Source of the DNA: Thermoplasmatota archaeon
GTDB lineage: Archaea > Thermoplasmatota > Thermoplasmata > UBA10834
Direction of reading: 5' to 3'
Assembly: GCA_018818785.1 (NCBI GenBank)
Contig: JAHIRF010000009.1
Span: 1 to 64,000 of the forward strand
DNA: 64,000 bases
Shown: positions 23,705 to 31,570 of the stretch, one piece after another
Layout of the letters: each line of letters begins with the position of its first letter
How positions within the stretch are numbered: position 1 is the stretch's first letter
Position numbers and translations under genes: made by a program
The notes under the pieces: model-generated
What the model was told of the DNA's origin: nothing
The model's database searches: none
Seen by the model: only the letters and a program-made list of their open reading frames with translations

Positions 23705-24994
23705 TCAACACTTTGAGAGCAGGTCCTCTGCCGCCTCTCGGGCCCTCTGGAGCACCTTCTTCTCGTCGACCGTCACGACCTCGTGGTTTAGCACGACGAA
23801 CCTCCCATCCACGATAGTGTCCCTGACCGACGAGCCTGCGGATGCGTACGCGAGGTTCGCGACCGCGTTGTCCAGGGTGGTAGGTGTCATGCCTGGGGTG
23901 TCACAGTCGATTATGACGATGTCGGCCTTCTTACCAGGCTCGATCGAGCCCAGATCCTTCTCCGCGCCCAACGCCTTGGCCGCATCTATGGTCGAGAGGT
24001 CGAGGACCTTCTGAGCTGGCAGCACGGACGCGTCCCACCTATGCGCCTTGTGCATGAGCGATGCGAACTTCATCTCGAGGAACATGTCGAGCCCGTTATT
24101 GGACGAACAGCCGTCCGTGCCCAAGGCGACGGTGACGCCGTTCTCGAACATCTCTGGAAGAGGTGCGACGCCCCCGCTCGCGAGCTTCATGTTGGATGTG
24201 GGGCAATGAGCTACAGACACTCCGGCCTTGGCCAGCTTCCTGATCTCGTTGATGGTGAGCCAGACCCCGTGGGCAGCGACATCTCCCTTCGAGAAGAAGC
24301 CGATGTCTGCGAGATGGTCGCAAGGCCTCTTCCCCTTGACCTTCTGATACTCGTACACCTCGTACCTCGTCTCGGACAGGTGGAAGTGACAGAACGTTCT
24401 GCTCTTAGCTGCAAGCTCCTTGGAGCTCATGAGCGTCTCGTCAGAACAGACATAGACTCCCTGGGGCGCGACCACCGGTGTGATCAGCCTCCTCTCCTTG
24501 TGATCTCGTATGAACTTCTCGCAGTTCTTGATCGGGGCACCCATTTGTGTCGTGAACTGTTCGTCTAGGACCGCCCATCCCAGATACCCCCTTATCCCTA
24601 TCTCTTCGACGCTCTTCGCGATGACATCCTGACCGTAGTAGATGTCGAGAAAAGTCGTGGTGCCAGTCCTGGCCATCTCAAGGCATCCAAGGCTCGCGCC
24701 GATGCCGACATCTTCCGCGGTCCGCTTGGAGTCGACAGCGAACGTGCGCTCGAGGAACCCCTCTAGCTTCACATCATCGGCCACGCTACGCATGAGGGCC
24801 ATCGAGACATGTGCATGACAATTGATCAGGCCGGGCATCACGATGCATCCGCTGGCGTCCAGGATATCGTCCGCCTTGCGGTCCACCTTACCCACCTGGG
24901 CTACTCTGTCCCCTTCGATTAGAACATCCCCTCGGAGTATCTGCCTGTTCGCGTCCTGAGTCACGACGATGCCGTTCTTGATTAGAGTTGACAG
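23705..24994 (-). CDS. Amidohydrolase, 5-methylthioadenosine/S-adenosylhomocysteine deaminase type; probable CTG start
   Basis: About 429 residues. Metal ligands are visible: GLINCHAHVSMAL (HxH), FCHFHLSE, AAHGVWL and the late Asp in ALGTDGCSSNN. Archaeal relatives deaminate S-adenosylhomocysteine, methylthioadenosine and 5'-deoxyadenosine, recycling AdoMet by-products. The first ATG/GTG-type codon, GTG at 24964, would remove the first conserved strand LIKNGIVVTQDANRQ. In frame upstream there is only a CTG at 24994. It is preceded by GAGGTGA, 6 bases away, and by a TATA-like box (25021-25030). A CTG start is therefore the best reading. Confidence 0.88.
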   Translation of the reverse strand: MSTLIKNGIVVTQDANRQILRGDVLIEGDRVAQVGKVDRKADDILDASGCIVMPGLINCHAHVSMALMRSVADDVKLEGFLERTFAVDSKRTAEDVGIGASLGCLEMARTGTTTFLDIYYGQDVIAKSVEEIGIRGYLGWAVLDEQFTTQMGAPIKNCEKFIRDHKERRLITPVVAPQGVYVCSDETLMSSKELAAKSRTFCHFHLSETRYEVYEYQKVKGKRPCDHLADIGFFSKGDVAAHGVWLTINEIRKLAKAGVSVAHCPTSNMKLASGGVAPLPEMFENGVTVALGTDGCSSNNGLDMFLEMKFASLMHKAHRWDASVLPAQKVLDLSTIDAAKALGAEKDLGSIEPGKKADIVIIDCDTPGMTPTTLDNAVANLAYASAGSSVRDTIVDGRFVVLNHEVVTVDEKKVLQRAREAAEDLLSKC

Positions 24995-25020
24995 ATATGC
25001 TCACCTCTGGCTGCGGAAGG

Positions 25021-25030
25021 GTATTAAAGG
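25021..25030. promoter_or_regulatory. Shared divergent TATA-like element
   Basis: GTATTAAAGG lies 26-30 bases before the ATG of the MBL-fold gene at 25056 on the plus strand. Read on the minus strand, CCTTTAATAC stands about 30 bases before the CTG of the amidohydrolase gene at 24994. One short element may serve both divergent genes, or two boxes may overlap. Confidence 0.45.
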
Positions 25031-25055
25031 GACCAAGCATTAAGGTTTGTTAGTC

Positions 25056-25868
25056 ATGGTACGTATCACTTTTCTGGGGACTGGCGGAGGTCGGTTCGCT
25101 ACCATTTATCAGGCCAGGGCGACGGGCGGCATATACATAGAGGATGAGCGGAACATGCATGTCGACCCGGGACCGGGAGCCCTCGTGCAGATGCGTTCGA
25201 TAGGTCTCGACCCCATGAAGACCCACGCCATCCTCGTCTCCCACTGCCACCCGGACCATTACATGGACGCCGAGATACTCATCGAGGCGATGACCGAGGG
25301 AGGGACCAGGAAGCAGGGCATACTGATCGGGAGCAAGAGCGTCATCGATGGCAACGGCGATTTCGGGCCCGCGATATCCAAGTATCATCTGGCCAAACCA
25401 AAGCATGTCAAGATAATGGAGCCGTTCTCCAAGATGACTCTCAAGCCGTTCGAGGTATGGGCGACCCCGTCGGCTCATTCCGACACGAGCTCAGTGGGAT
25501 TCAGGATACAGACCTCCGGCGGCATCGTGTCATACATCTCGGACACTCAGCTCCTCGAGCAGGTCATCAAGGCCCATAAGAAGTGCAGGATACTCATAGC
25601 GTGCGTCACGCGCCCGCTCGGGCAGAGGATCCCGCACCATCTGAGCACCGAGGACGCTGGATACCTCATCGAGAAGATACGCCCGGAGATGGCGGTCATC
25701 ACGCACTTCGGCATGCGCGTGATACAGGAGAACCCGGAGACACAGGCCAAGTGGATAGAGAACAGCACCGGCGTGAGGACCGTCGCCGCCCGCGATTTCA
25801 TGTGTCTGGAGTTCGAGAAGGACGGTATCGAGGTCAGCGACAGGATAAGACTGTCACCGGATAAGTGA
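25056..25868 (+). CDS. MBL-fold metallo-hydrolase (RNase Z-like)
   Basis: 270 residues. The metallo-beta-lactamase motif is SHCHPDHYMDAE. Other zinc ligands are probably in PSAHSDTSS and the late AVITHFGM. The N-terminus ITFLGTGGG resembles RNase Z and related hydrolases. It lacks an RNase Z exosite and is not the beta-CASP type, so it is best called a general MBL hydrolase. The ATG at 25056 fits a leaderless mRNA from the shared box at 25021-25030; a TTG at 25047 is the alternative. It is divergent from the amidohydrolase gene. Confidence 0.85.
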   Translation: MVRITFLGTGGGRFATIYQARATGGIYIEDERNMHVDPGPGALVQMRSIGLDPMKTHAILVSHCHPDHYMDAEILIEAMTEGGTRKQGILIGSKSVIDGNGDFGPAISKYHLAKPKHVKIMEPFSKMTLKPFEVWATPSAHSDTSSVGFRIQTSGGIVSYISDTQLLEQVIKAHKKCRILIACVTRPLGQRIPHHLSTEDAGYLIEKIRPEMAVITHFGMRVIQENPETQAKWIENSTGVRTVAARDFMCLEFEKDGIEVSDRIRLSPDK

Positions 25869-26003
25869 TCGATGCATCCGAGGGCCAGTCCTCTCATCCG
25901 GGATGTCGGCACCGCCCTTCCGTGCGTTGTTGTTGTTCTTCATGCACGGGTCGCACGCGGTGATCATCCATCTGAGTGTCTGGCGATCTCTATCTGGACA
26001 CAT
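25854..26003 (-). CDS. Possible small protein with CxxC, 49 aa
   Basis: 49 residues: TACDPCMKNNNNARKGGAD is a compact cysteine pair followed by a charged, asparagine-rich segment. Its codons are strongly biased to C or G at the third position, as in neighbouring genes. The ATG at 26003 follows an AGGGGATGA sequence. An internal ATG at 25967 would leave 37 residues. The end overlaps the convergent MBL gene by 15 bases. The family is not recognised, and a chance reading frame remains possible. Confidence 0.45.
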   Translation of the reverse strand: MCPDRDRQTLRWMITACDPCMKNNNNARKGGADIPDERTGPRMHRSLIR

Positions 26004-26129
26004 TGTGATCTCATCCCCTTGGACCGCGTGGTCGCCGTCGGGGCTATTCAATCTTGAGACATCGTCCTGAATCTGCAAATGCATTTCCTGCGGAAGGGTT
26101 ATCTAACATCCGTGGGATAGGCGCGACCG

Positions 26130-26486
26130 ATGCCGGCCAAACTGGCGGACCACGAGGTCGCCGAGATAAGCGCTCATTGCATGAAATCCCCCATGACTCT
26201 GGCGATCATCCGCACTGAGAAGGCGCCGACCGAATTGGTCTCTCTCTTCGAAAGTATAGCATCCGCATGCTCGCTGTCTTTCAGGAGGAACATGTGGGCC
26301 CCTGCTTCCGATTTCGGATTCGCCGAACTATATTCGAACGGAAGAATCGTCATCGTGTTGTATATCGGAGGGACGAATACGGAACTCGTAAGCGTCTCCG
26401 AGACCGATGAGATCCATCTGAAGGAACTCGAGGACTCGATATCCGCTTCAAATATCCATTCGTCGACCATCAGGGATGGTCTCTGA
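26130..26486 (+). CDS. Hypothetical protein, 118 aa
   Basis: 118 residues, slightly acidic, one domain, no membrane segment. Alternating hydrophobic strands (LAIIRTE, GRIVIVLYIGG, ELVSVSETDEI) suggest an alpha/beta or profilin-like fold, perhaps a small sensor or roadblock-type protein, but no motif settles it. A GTTATCTAAC element at about 26096-26105 lies about 28 bases before the ATG, fitting a leaderless start. The gene stands alone between two intergenic stretches. Confidence 0.6.
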   Translation: MPAKLADHEVAEISAHCMKSPMTLAIIRTEKAPTELVSLFESIASACSLSFRRNMWAPASDFGFAELYSNGRIVIVLYIGGTNTELVSVSETDEIHLKELEDSISASNIHSSTIRDGL

Positions 26487-26798
26487 CATACGAAAAACAT
26501 CCTTTCGATACTAATCCCGGCCTATCTGGATAGTATGGGAGAAACGCTCATATATATCATCTCGACTAGGCTCTTTTTGGTGTCTTAGGTCAGTGGCTCA
26601 ACTTTCCTCCTAAGCAAGAAATTTTGACAATCCCCACCACACCGACCGAAAGACACCATCCTTCCTTTCCATCCTGATTTTGTGACAAAGCGATAGGGCA
26701 CGAATGTGCATCATTCACGCAGGTCCGATATTCGTAAAAGAAATTTCAATCGGGCCGCCCGACTCTCTTTATTATCCCAGGGGTCAATCACTGTGACG
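26487..26798. other. 312-base intergenic region before cca
   Basis: No protein gene is credible here. It contains a strong CATATATATC at about 26548-26557 followed by TCTTTTTGG, which could be a promoter for a short untranslated RNA or an abandoned promoter. The cca TATA box (TTTATTAT, about 26768-26775) lies at the right end, 28 bases before the cca ATG. Between them the sequence has mixed composition, with no repeat or obvious hairpin. Confidence 0.4.
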
Positions 26799-28130
26799 AT
26801 GCCAATCGAGACCGAGATCCTCAAGAAGTGCAGGCCCACTGCGGCCCAGGACCGCAATGTGCATGATGCTGCCAGCAAGCTCACGGAGATGGTTCTGAAC
26901 GAGGCGCGGAGAAGGCACGCACACATAGAGGTCATGCTCGTGGGCTCGGTAGCCAAAGGGACCCATCTGAAGGACCCTGATATCGATCTGTTCATGCTAT
27001 TCCCCGAGAGCACTCCCTTGGAGCTGCTCAAGGAGAAGGGTCTGGAGATCGCGAGGAATGTCATCACTGGCAGGGAACACTATGCGCAACACCCTTACGT
27101 GCGAGGGCATTTCATGGGATTTCAGGTGGACCTCGTTCCCGCCTTCAAGATACGCGACACCAGAATGAAGATGAGCGCGGTCGACCGCACGCCCTTCCAT
27201 ACGAAGTTCATAAATGACAATCTATCGCCGGGACAGACCGACCAGGTCCGCCTTCTCAAACGGTTCATGAAAGGAATCGATTGCTACGGTGCGGAAGCGA
27301 AGGTCCAGGGGTTCTCAGGCTATATGTGCGAACTGTTGGTCATTCGCTTCGGGAGCTTCCGTGAGGTGCTCGAGTCGGCGGCAGGATGGACCTCGGGGCA
27401 ACATATCGAGTTGCCTGAATTCCCAGGGGAATCCTTCAGGGAGCCTATCACGTTCATTGACCCGGTGGACTCAGCCAGGAACGTAGCATCCGCGGTCTCC
27501 ACAGAGTCGCTGGTCCGTTTCGTGAGAGCCAGCAGGGAGTACCTCGGTCATCCCTGCGCAGGATTCTTCTTCCCCGCCGAACGGAAGACCTGGAGTCCCG
27601 ACCAGCTGAAGAAGGTGGCAGGGAAAAGACTGGATGAACTTGTCGCCATCAGCATGCCCAAGCTGGACCTCATCGACGATGTCCTGTACCCTCAGTTGAG
27701 GAAATCTCTGGTCGCTGCCGAATCGTTGCTCAAGAGGAACGATTTCGAGGTGGAGAAGACGTCCATCTTCGTCGGGGATAGGGTTGATCTCCTCATCGAG
27801 CTTTCATCGAGCAGACTGGATGAGCGGAGGGTCCACAAAGGGCCACCTGATTATTCTGAGAACGCCTCGGAGTTCCTGGAGAAATGGCGCTCGAACGGAC
27901 TCTCGGAACCGTATGTTGAGGACGGTCGCTGGTTCGTTCATGTGAAGCGGGAGTTCACACGCGCCGATGCCCTCCTTCGAGACAAGATGAGGGATCTGAA
28001 GCTTGGCAAGGACGTCAAGAAGCTGGATGATATCTCTGTGGTCAGCGGTAAGACGCTTGCGTCAAAAGAGTACATGTCCGCGCTGACGCAACACTTCGAT
28101 GACCGCATGCCCTGGGAACGTGACGAATGA
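26799..28130 (+). CDS. cca: CCA-adding enzyme, class I archaeal tRNA nucleotidyltransferase
   Basis: 443 residues, the archaeal length. It adds CCA to tRNA 3' ends, which is needed here because neither tRNA gene in the window encodes CCA. Visible motifs are the nucleotidyltransferase signature LVGSVAKGTHLKDPDIDLFMLF with the catalytic Asp pair, the neck region HYAQHPYVRGHFMGFQVDLVPAF with the third acidic residue, and TDQVRLLKRFMKGIDCYG. Class I tail and body domains follow. The ATG at 26799 fits a leaderless mRNA from the TATA box 28 bases upstream; the frame is open further upstream but looks non-coding. Confidence 0.96.
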   Translation: MPIETEILKKCRPTAAQDRNVHDAASKLTEMVLNEARRRHAHIEVMLVGSVAKGTHLKDPDIDLFMLFPESTPLELLKEKGLEIARNVITGREHYAQHPYVRGHFMGFQVDLVPAFKIRDTRMKMSAVDRTPFHTKFINDNLSPGQTDQVRLLKRFMKGIDCYGAEAKVQGFSGYMCELLVIRFGSFREVLESAAGWTSGQHIELPEFPGESFREPITFIDPVDSARNVASAVSTESLVRFVRASREYLGHPCAGFFFPAERKTWSPDQLKKVAGKRLDELVAISMPKLDLIDDVLYPQLRKSLVAAESLLKRNDFEVEKTSIFVGDRVDLLIELSSSRLDERRVHKGPPDYSENASEFLEKWRSNGLSEPYVEDGRWFVHVKREFTRADALLRDKMRDLKLGKDVKKLDDISVVSGKTLASKEYMSALTQHFDDRMPWERDE

Positions 28131-28153
28131 GGAGTGTTCCCGCCGCATGATCA

Positions 28154-28903
28154 TCAGACTACAGGTATCGAGACCGGTGTGAATGTAGTCACGTTCTCGA
28201 CTTCGTCCGTGGCCTCGATCGTGAATGACAACAGTCCCGAAGACAGATCGGCGCCGTCTATCTGATACCCGTATCTGTGGTTTCCTTCGTAGGTCATGGG
28301 GATGTATGTGCCACCGCCGATGACTATCCTCGCCGTTTCCAGATGGCCGTTGTCAGCTATCCTCGCGGTTATGTTGACCGTATAATTGGAGGATGCATGG
28401 ACTATGGTGTTGAGTGCGACATCATCCCTCGGCACCCACGCATAGCTTCCTGCGGTGTCGACATATTTGTAATCGATCGCCGTATAGCTGTCCCCGTCAT
28501 AGACCCATACGACCACATCCCTGACCGAAGGGTCTGCATGGTCCGCGAATGGATAGTTGAAGAGGAGTACCCATATGGCAAGGAATGTGAAGAAGAACCA
28601 TATTGCATTGCCCGCCCAGTTCTTCTTCTGGAACTGGGTCGTGTCCACCTTGATCACCGAGTAGAAGTATTTGAGGGATATCAGACCGCCTATCACTATG
28701 ATCAAGCCGATCATCGCGAGGTCCTGGTCCAAATTGGCTATCAGTCCCGCGATGAGTCCGAACAACGCGGCATATCCAATCGTGAACAGCACGGTCTTCG
28801 TGTCTCGGAGTTCCTTCTCCAGAAACTCCTTCTCGTCGAACGTAGGAGGCTTGAATTCGTATTCCTCTTTCTCCTCCTTGTCCTTCTTCCTCTTCTTGGC
28901 CAT
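28154..28903 (-). CDS. Membrane protein with extracytoplasmic beta domain
   Basis: 249 residues. A lysine- and glutamate-rich cytoplasmic N-terminus (about 1-35, starting MAKKRKKDKEEKEEYEF) leads into three transmembrane helices (about 38-58, 62-83 and 98-116). The remaining about 130 residues form a beta-rich domain, probably outside the cell, resembling an Ig-like or Gmad-type fold (VWVYDGDSYTAIDYKYVD, then YTVNITARIADNG). The function is unknown. GAGGG about 5 bases before the ATG at 28903 supports the start. Convergent with cca, with a 23-base gap. Confidence 0.7.
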   Translation of the reverse strand: MAKKRKKDKEEKEEYEFKPPTFDEKEFLEKELRDTKTVLFTIGYAALFGLIAGLIANLDQDLAMIGLIIVIGGLISLKYFYSVIKVDTTQFQKKNWAGNAIWFFFTFLAIWVLLFNYPFADHADPSVRDVVVWVYDGDSYTAIDYKYVDTAGSYAWVPRDDVALNTIVHASSNYTVNITARIADNGHLETARIVIGGGTYIPMTYEGNHRYGYQIDGADLSSGLLSFTIEATDEVENVTTFTPVSIPVV

Positions 28904-29030
28904 TCTTTCCCTCGAAGAACGAATCTGGTTTAATACCTTTCGGTGACTATTTCAATCGGATTCGTGATGACTGGACGGTCCTACGGCAAACCGTGCTGGA
29001 CCATTTTCGCATACCTCCAATCAATACCCT

Positions 29031-29037
29031 TATAAAC
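29031..29037 (+). promoter_or_regulatory. TATA box of radA
   Basis: TTATAAAC spans about 29030-29037, 40-46 bases before the ATG at 29076. That implies a leader of about 15 bases containing AAGGTG, a weak Shine-Dalgarno site. Confidence 0.5.
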
Positions 29038-29075
29038 AGCCCGACTGGTTTTGATTCAGAAGGTGTTTGATCACT

Positions 29076-30539
29076 ATGTCCGAGGAGGATGTCGAAAAGC
29101 TCCCTGGTGTCGGCCCCGCGATCTTTGAGAAGCTCAGAGAGGCTGGCTATACAGATGTCATGACGATCGCCGTAGATTCACCTAAGAATCTGGCCGAGGT
29201 TGCCGAGATAGGGGAGTCCACTGCCGCCAAGATAATCGCAGCGGCCAAGAAAGCTGCCGATGTCGGTGGATTCGAGACCGGGGACGTCCTTCTCGAGCGC
29301 AGGAAGAGCATCTCCAAACTGGGTTCGAACTCGAAGGCGTTGGACGAACTAATGGGGGGAGGATTCGAGAGCCGGGCTATAACAGAATTCTTCGGCGAGT
29401 TCGGGTCCGGCAAGTGCGTCTCTGGCCAGACCGAACTTGTATATTCCTGCTCGGGCGCCGTACGTGTCGAATCGATTGCCAGGATGTATGAACGCTACGC
29501 GAGCGACAGCTCGAGGCCGTTCGATTCGGGTGAGATGGCGTCGCTGGACGACATCCGCGTGCCGAGTTTGTCCGAGGGCGCTTTGGCGAAGGTGCCTGCC
29601 GCGGCGATATATCGCGAGCGCGTCTCCCGCATGTTCGAGGTAGTCACCCAGGGCGGTCGAGTCCTGGAGCTCACGGGTCCCCATAGATTGTTCGCGATGA
29701 GGGATAGTGATATCGCTTGGACTCCGACTTCGGCACTGAGGCCTGGGGACTTCATCGCGACTCCGGCAAGCAAGGACTGCTACGATGATGATGGATTCAT
29801 CGAGCGTCGGGACCTTCTTTCATGGGACGAGATCAGGGCAGTGCGACCATTCATCCACGACGACTATGTTTATGACCTCGTCGTCCCGAAGACGCATTCG
29901 TTCATAGGCGGCAATCTTCCCACGGTCCTTCATAACACTCAATTATGTCATCAGATGGCTGTGAACACCACGAAACCTGTGGACGAAGGAGGGTTGGACG
30001 GTCACACGATGATTATAGACACGGAGCAGACTTTCAGACCTGAGAGGATCGTCCAGATGTCAGAAGCGCAGGACTTGGACCCTGAGGAGATCTTGAAGAA
30101 GATACATGTCGCGCGGGCTTTCAACAGCCACCATCAGACTCTGTTGGTCGACAAGGCGACTGAACTATCAAAGGAATATCCTGTGCGTCTGCTTGTGGTG
30201 GATTCGTTGACCGCGCATTTCCGTGCGGAATACATAGGTAGGGGTGCGCTTGCGGAGAGACAGCAGATGCTCAACAAGCACATGCACGACCTTCTGCGAT
30301 TCGGCGATAAGAACAACTCGGTGATTGCGGTGACCAACCAGGTATCTGCGAAGCCAGACGCGTTCTTCGGGGACCCTACGAGGCCCATAGGTGGTCATAT
30401 CGTGGGCCACACCGCGACATTCAGGATATACCTGCGCAAGAGCAAAGGCGGCAAGAGGATCGCCAGGCTCATCGACTCACCCAACCTGCCAGAGGCAGAG
30501 GCAGTGTTCATGGTCTCAGAGGGTGGAATATCCGACTGA
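29076..30539 (+). CDS. radA: DNA repair and recombination protein RadA, interrupted by an intein
   Basis: The 487-residue precursor gives a mature RadA of 313 residues after splicing. The extein shows a helix-hairpin-helix N-domain ([18 protein letters not shown]), then Walker A GEFGSGK/TQ, the [10 protein letters not shown] block, Walker B in [15 protein letters not shown], the L2/NQV region ([10 protein letters not shown]) and the C-terminal [23 protein letters not shown]. It is the archaeal RecA/Rad51 homologue that catalyses strand exchange. The intein sits between Lys and Thr of Walker A, so ATPase activity depends on splicing. The ATG 29076 (MSEEDVEKL) is preferred over an upstream TTG. 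Confidence 0.97.
   Translation: MSEEDVEKLPGVGPAIFEKLREAGYTDVMTIAVDSPKNLAEVAEIGESTAAKIIAAAKKAADVGGFETGDVLLERRKSISKLGSNSKALDELMGGGFESRAITEFFGEFGSGKCVSGQTELVYSCSGAVRVESIARMYERYASDSSRPFDSGEMASLDDIRVPSLSEGALAKVPAAAIYRERVSRMFEVVTQGGRVLELTGPHRLFAMRDSDIAWTPTSALRPGDFIATPASKDCYDDDGFIERRDLLSWDEIRAVRPFIHDDYVYDLVVPKTHSFIGGNLPTVLHNTQLCHQMAVNTTKPVDEGGLDGHTMIIDTEQTFRPERIVQMSEAQDLDPEEILKKIHVARAFNSHHQTLLVDKATELSKEYPVRLLVVDSLTAHFRAEYIGRGALAERQQMLNKHMHDLLRFGDKNNSVIAVTNQVSAKPDAFFGDPTRPIGGHIVGHTATFRIYLRKSKGGKRIARLIDSPNLPEAEAVFMVSEGGISD
29415..29936 (+). other. RadA mini-intein, 174 aa, no homing endonuclease
   Basis: In-frame intein of 174 residues (precursor positions 114-287). It begins with Cys ([14 protein letters not shown], block A). 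Block B contains [12 protein letters not shown] with the conserved T-x-x-H. Blocks F and G are [18 protein letters not shown] and NLPTVLHN. It ends His-Asn, and Thr is the first residue of the C-extein. No LAGLIDADG motifs are present, and the linker between the splicing halves is short, so it cannot home by itself. All residues needed for splicing by the standard Cys1/Asn/Thr+1 route appear intact. Confidence 0.95.
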
Positions 30540-30578
30540 GTCGAAGGATTAAAGCATACGTGCGCATCTGGCAGATGC

Positions 30579-31568
30579 GTGAAGCTGCTGTTCGAACTGT
30601 CCATGGAATGCGAATCTCTCGCCCGTTCCGAGGCAAAAGCCGTCGCCTCGATCATGGATGCTGATCCTCGCGTGGTGGCAGAGGACGACGGCATATTGGT
30701 GCTGGAAACGTGCGCCGATCCCGAGCGATTGGTTGACCGGCTCGCCCTGTGTCATCATGTATCTGAGTTCAAAGGGTCTTGTGATCTCGCGGAGATCGAT
30801 GCATTGGCTGAGGCAACCGATGTCGAAGGTCCTATCAGGGTGAGGGCGACCAAGGTGGGTCTGCCCAAGGCTGGACTTGATCTGCAGGACATGTCTCGCA
30901 GGATTGGTGGCATAATCGGGAAGGGGCGTGGTGTCGATCTTCATTCTCCTCGATCAGAGCTGAGGATCGTGTCATCGAGGCGACTGTACCTAGGACGGTT
31001 GATCGGCTCGATCGATCGCCCATCGTTCGAGAAGCGCAAGAACAGGTACCTCCCTTTCAACTATCCCATTTCGGTCCATCCGAAATTCGCGAGGGCGATG
31101 GTCAACCTCACTCGTGTCAGAGATGGAGGCAATGTCCTTGACCCGTTCTGCGGAACAGGTGCTATCGTCACCGAGGCGGCACTGGCCGGCCTGAACGCCA
31201 TGGGCTCGGACCTATCCGAGGACATGATATCGGGTGCGAAGCAGAATCTGGCTCATTTGGGCGTTGGCGCTGAATTCTTCGTATGCGATGTCGGTCATCT
31301 GAAAGACGTCGTAGGCCCTGTAGACGGTATAGCAACCGACCCTCCATATGGTCGCTCCACCAGCACCAATGGGGAAAGCCTCGATTCGTTATATGCCCGA
31401 TCAGTCGCGTCCTTCGGTGAGATACTTGAGAAAGGGGCGCGTGTGGTGCTCGCCAAGCCCGACGAATCCATGATCTCATCGGTGGAGGGGTTTGCATCTG
31501 TGGAAACGCATCCACTGTGGGTGCATCGTTCATTGACTCGGCATTTCTCGATATTGGAGCGCCTCTGA
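30579..31568 (+). CDS. tRNA (guanine(10)-N(2))-dimethyltransferase (archaeal Trm-G10/Trm11 type)
   Basis: 329 residues. An N-terminal THUMP-type domain (about 1-150) precedes a Rossmann methyltransferase. The AdoMet motif is VLDPFCGTGAIVTEA and the N-methylase signature is TDPPYGR. This enzyme makes m2G or m2,2G at position 10 of tRNA. The GTG at 30579 is the start: GGATTAAAGC at about 30546-30555 lies 28 bases before it, which suits a leaderless GTG start. It follows radA by 39 bases. Confidence 0.92.
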   Translation: MKLLFELSMECESLARSEAKAVASIMDADPRVVAEDDGILVLETCADPERLVDRLALCHHVSEFKGSCDLAEIDALAEATDVEGPIRVRATKVGLPKAGLDLQDMSRRIGGIIGKGRGVDLHSPRSELRIVSSRRLYLGRLIGSIDRPSFEKRKNRYLPFNYPISVHPKFARAMVNLTRVRDGGNVLDPFCGTGAIVTEAALAGLNAMGSDLSEDMISGAKQNLAHLGVGAEFFVCDVGHLKDVVGPVDGIATDPPYGRSTSTNGESLDSLYARSVASFGEILEKGARVVLAKPDESMISSVEGFASVETHPLWVHRSLTRHFSILERL

Positions 31569-31570
31569 TA

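Noticed and set aside
26560-26640. RNase P-like GGAGGAAAGTT on the minus strand in the gap before cca
   Set aside because: The word resembles conserved region I of RNase P RNA, but no P4 partner or other conserved elements follow in the next 300 bases, which are occupied by a probable protein gene.
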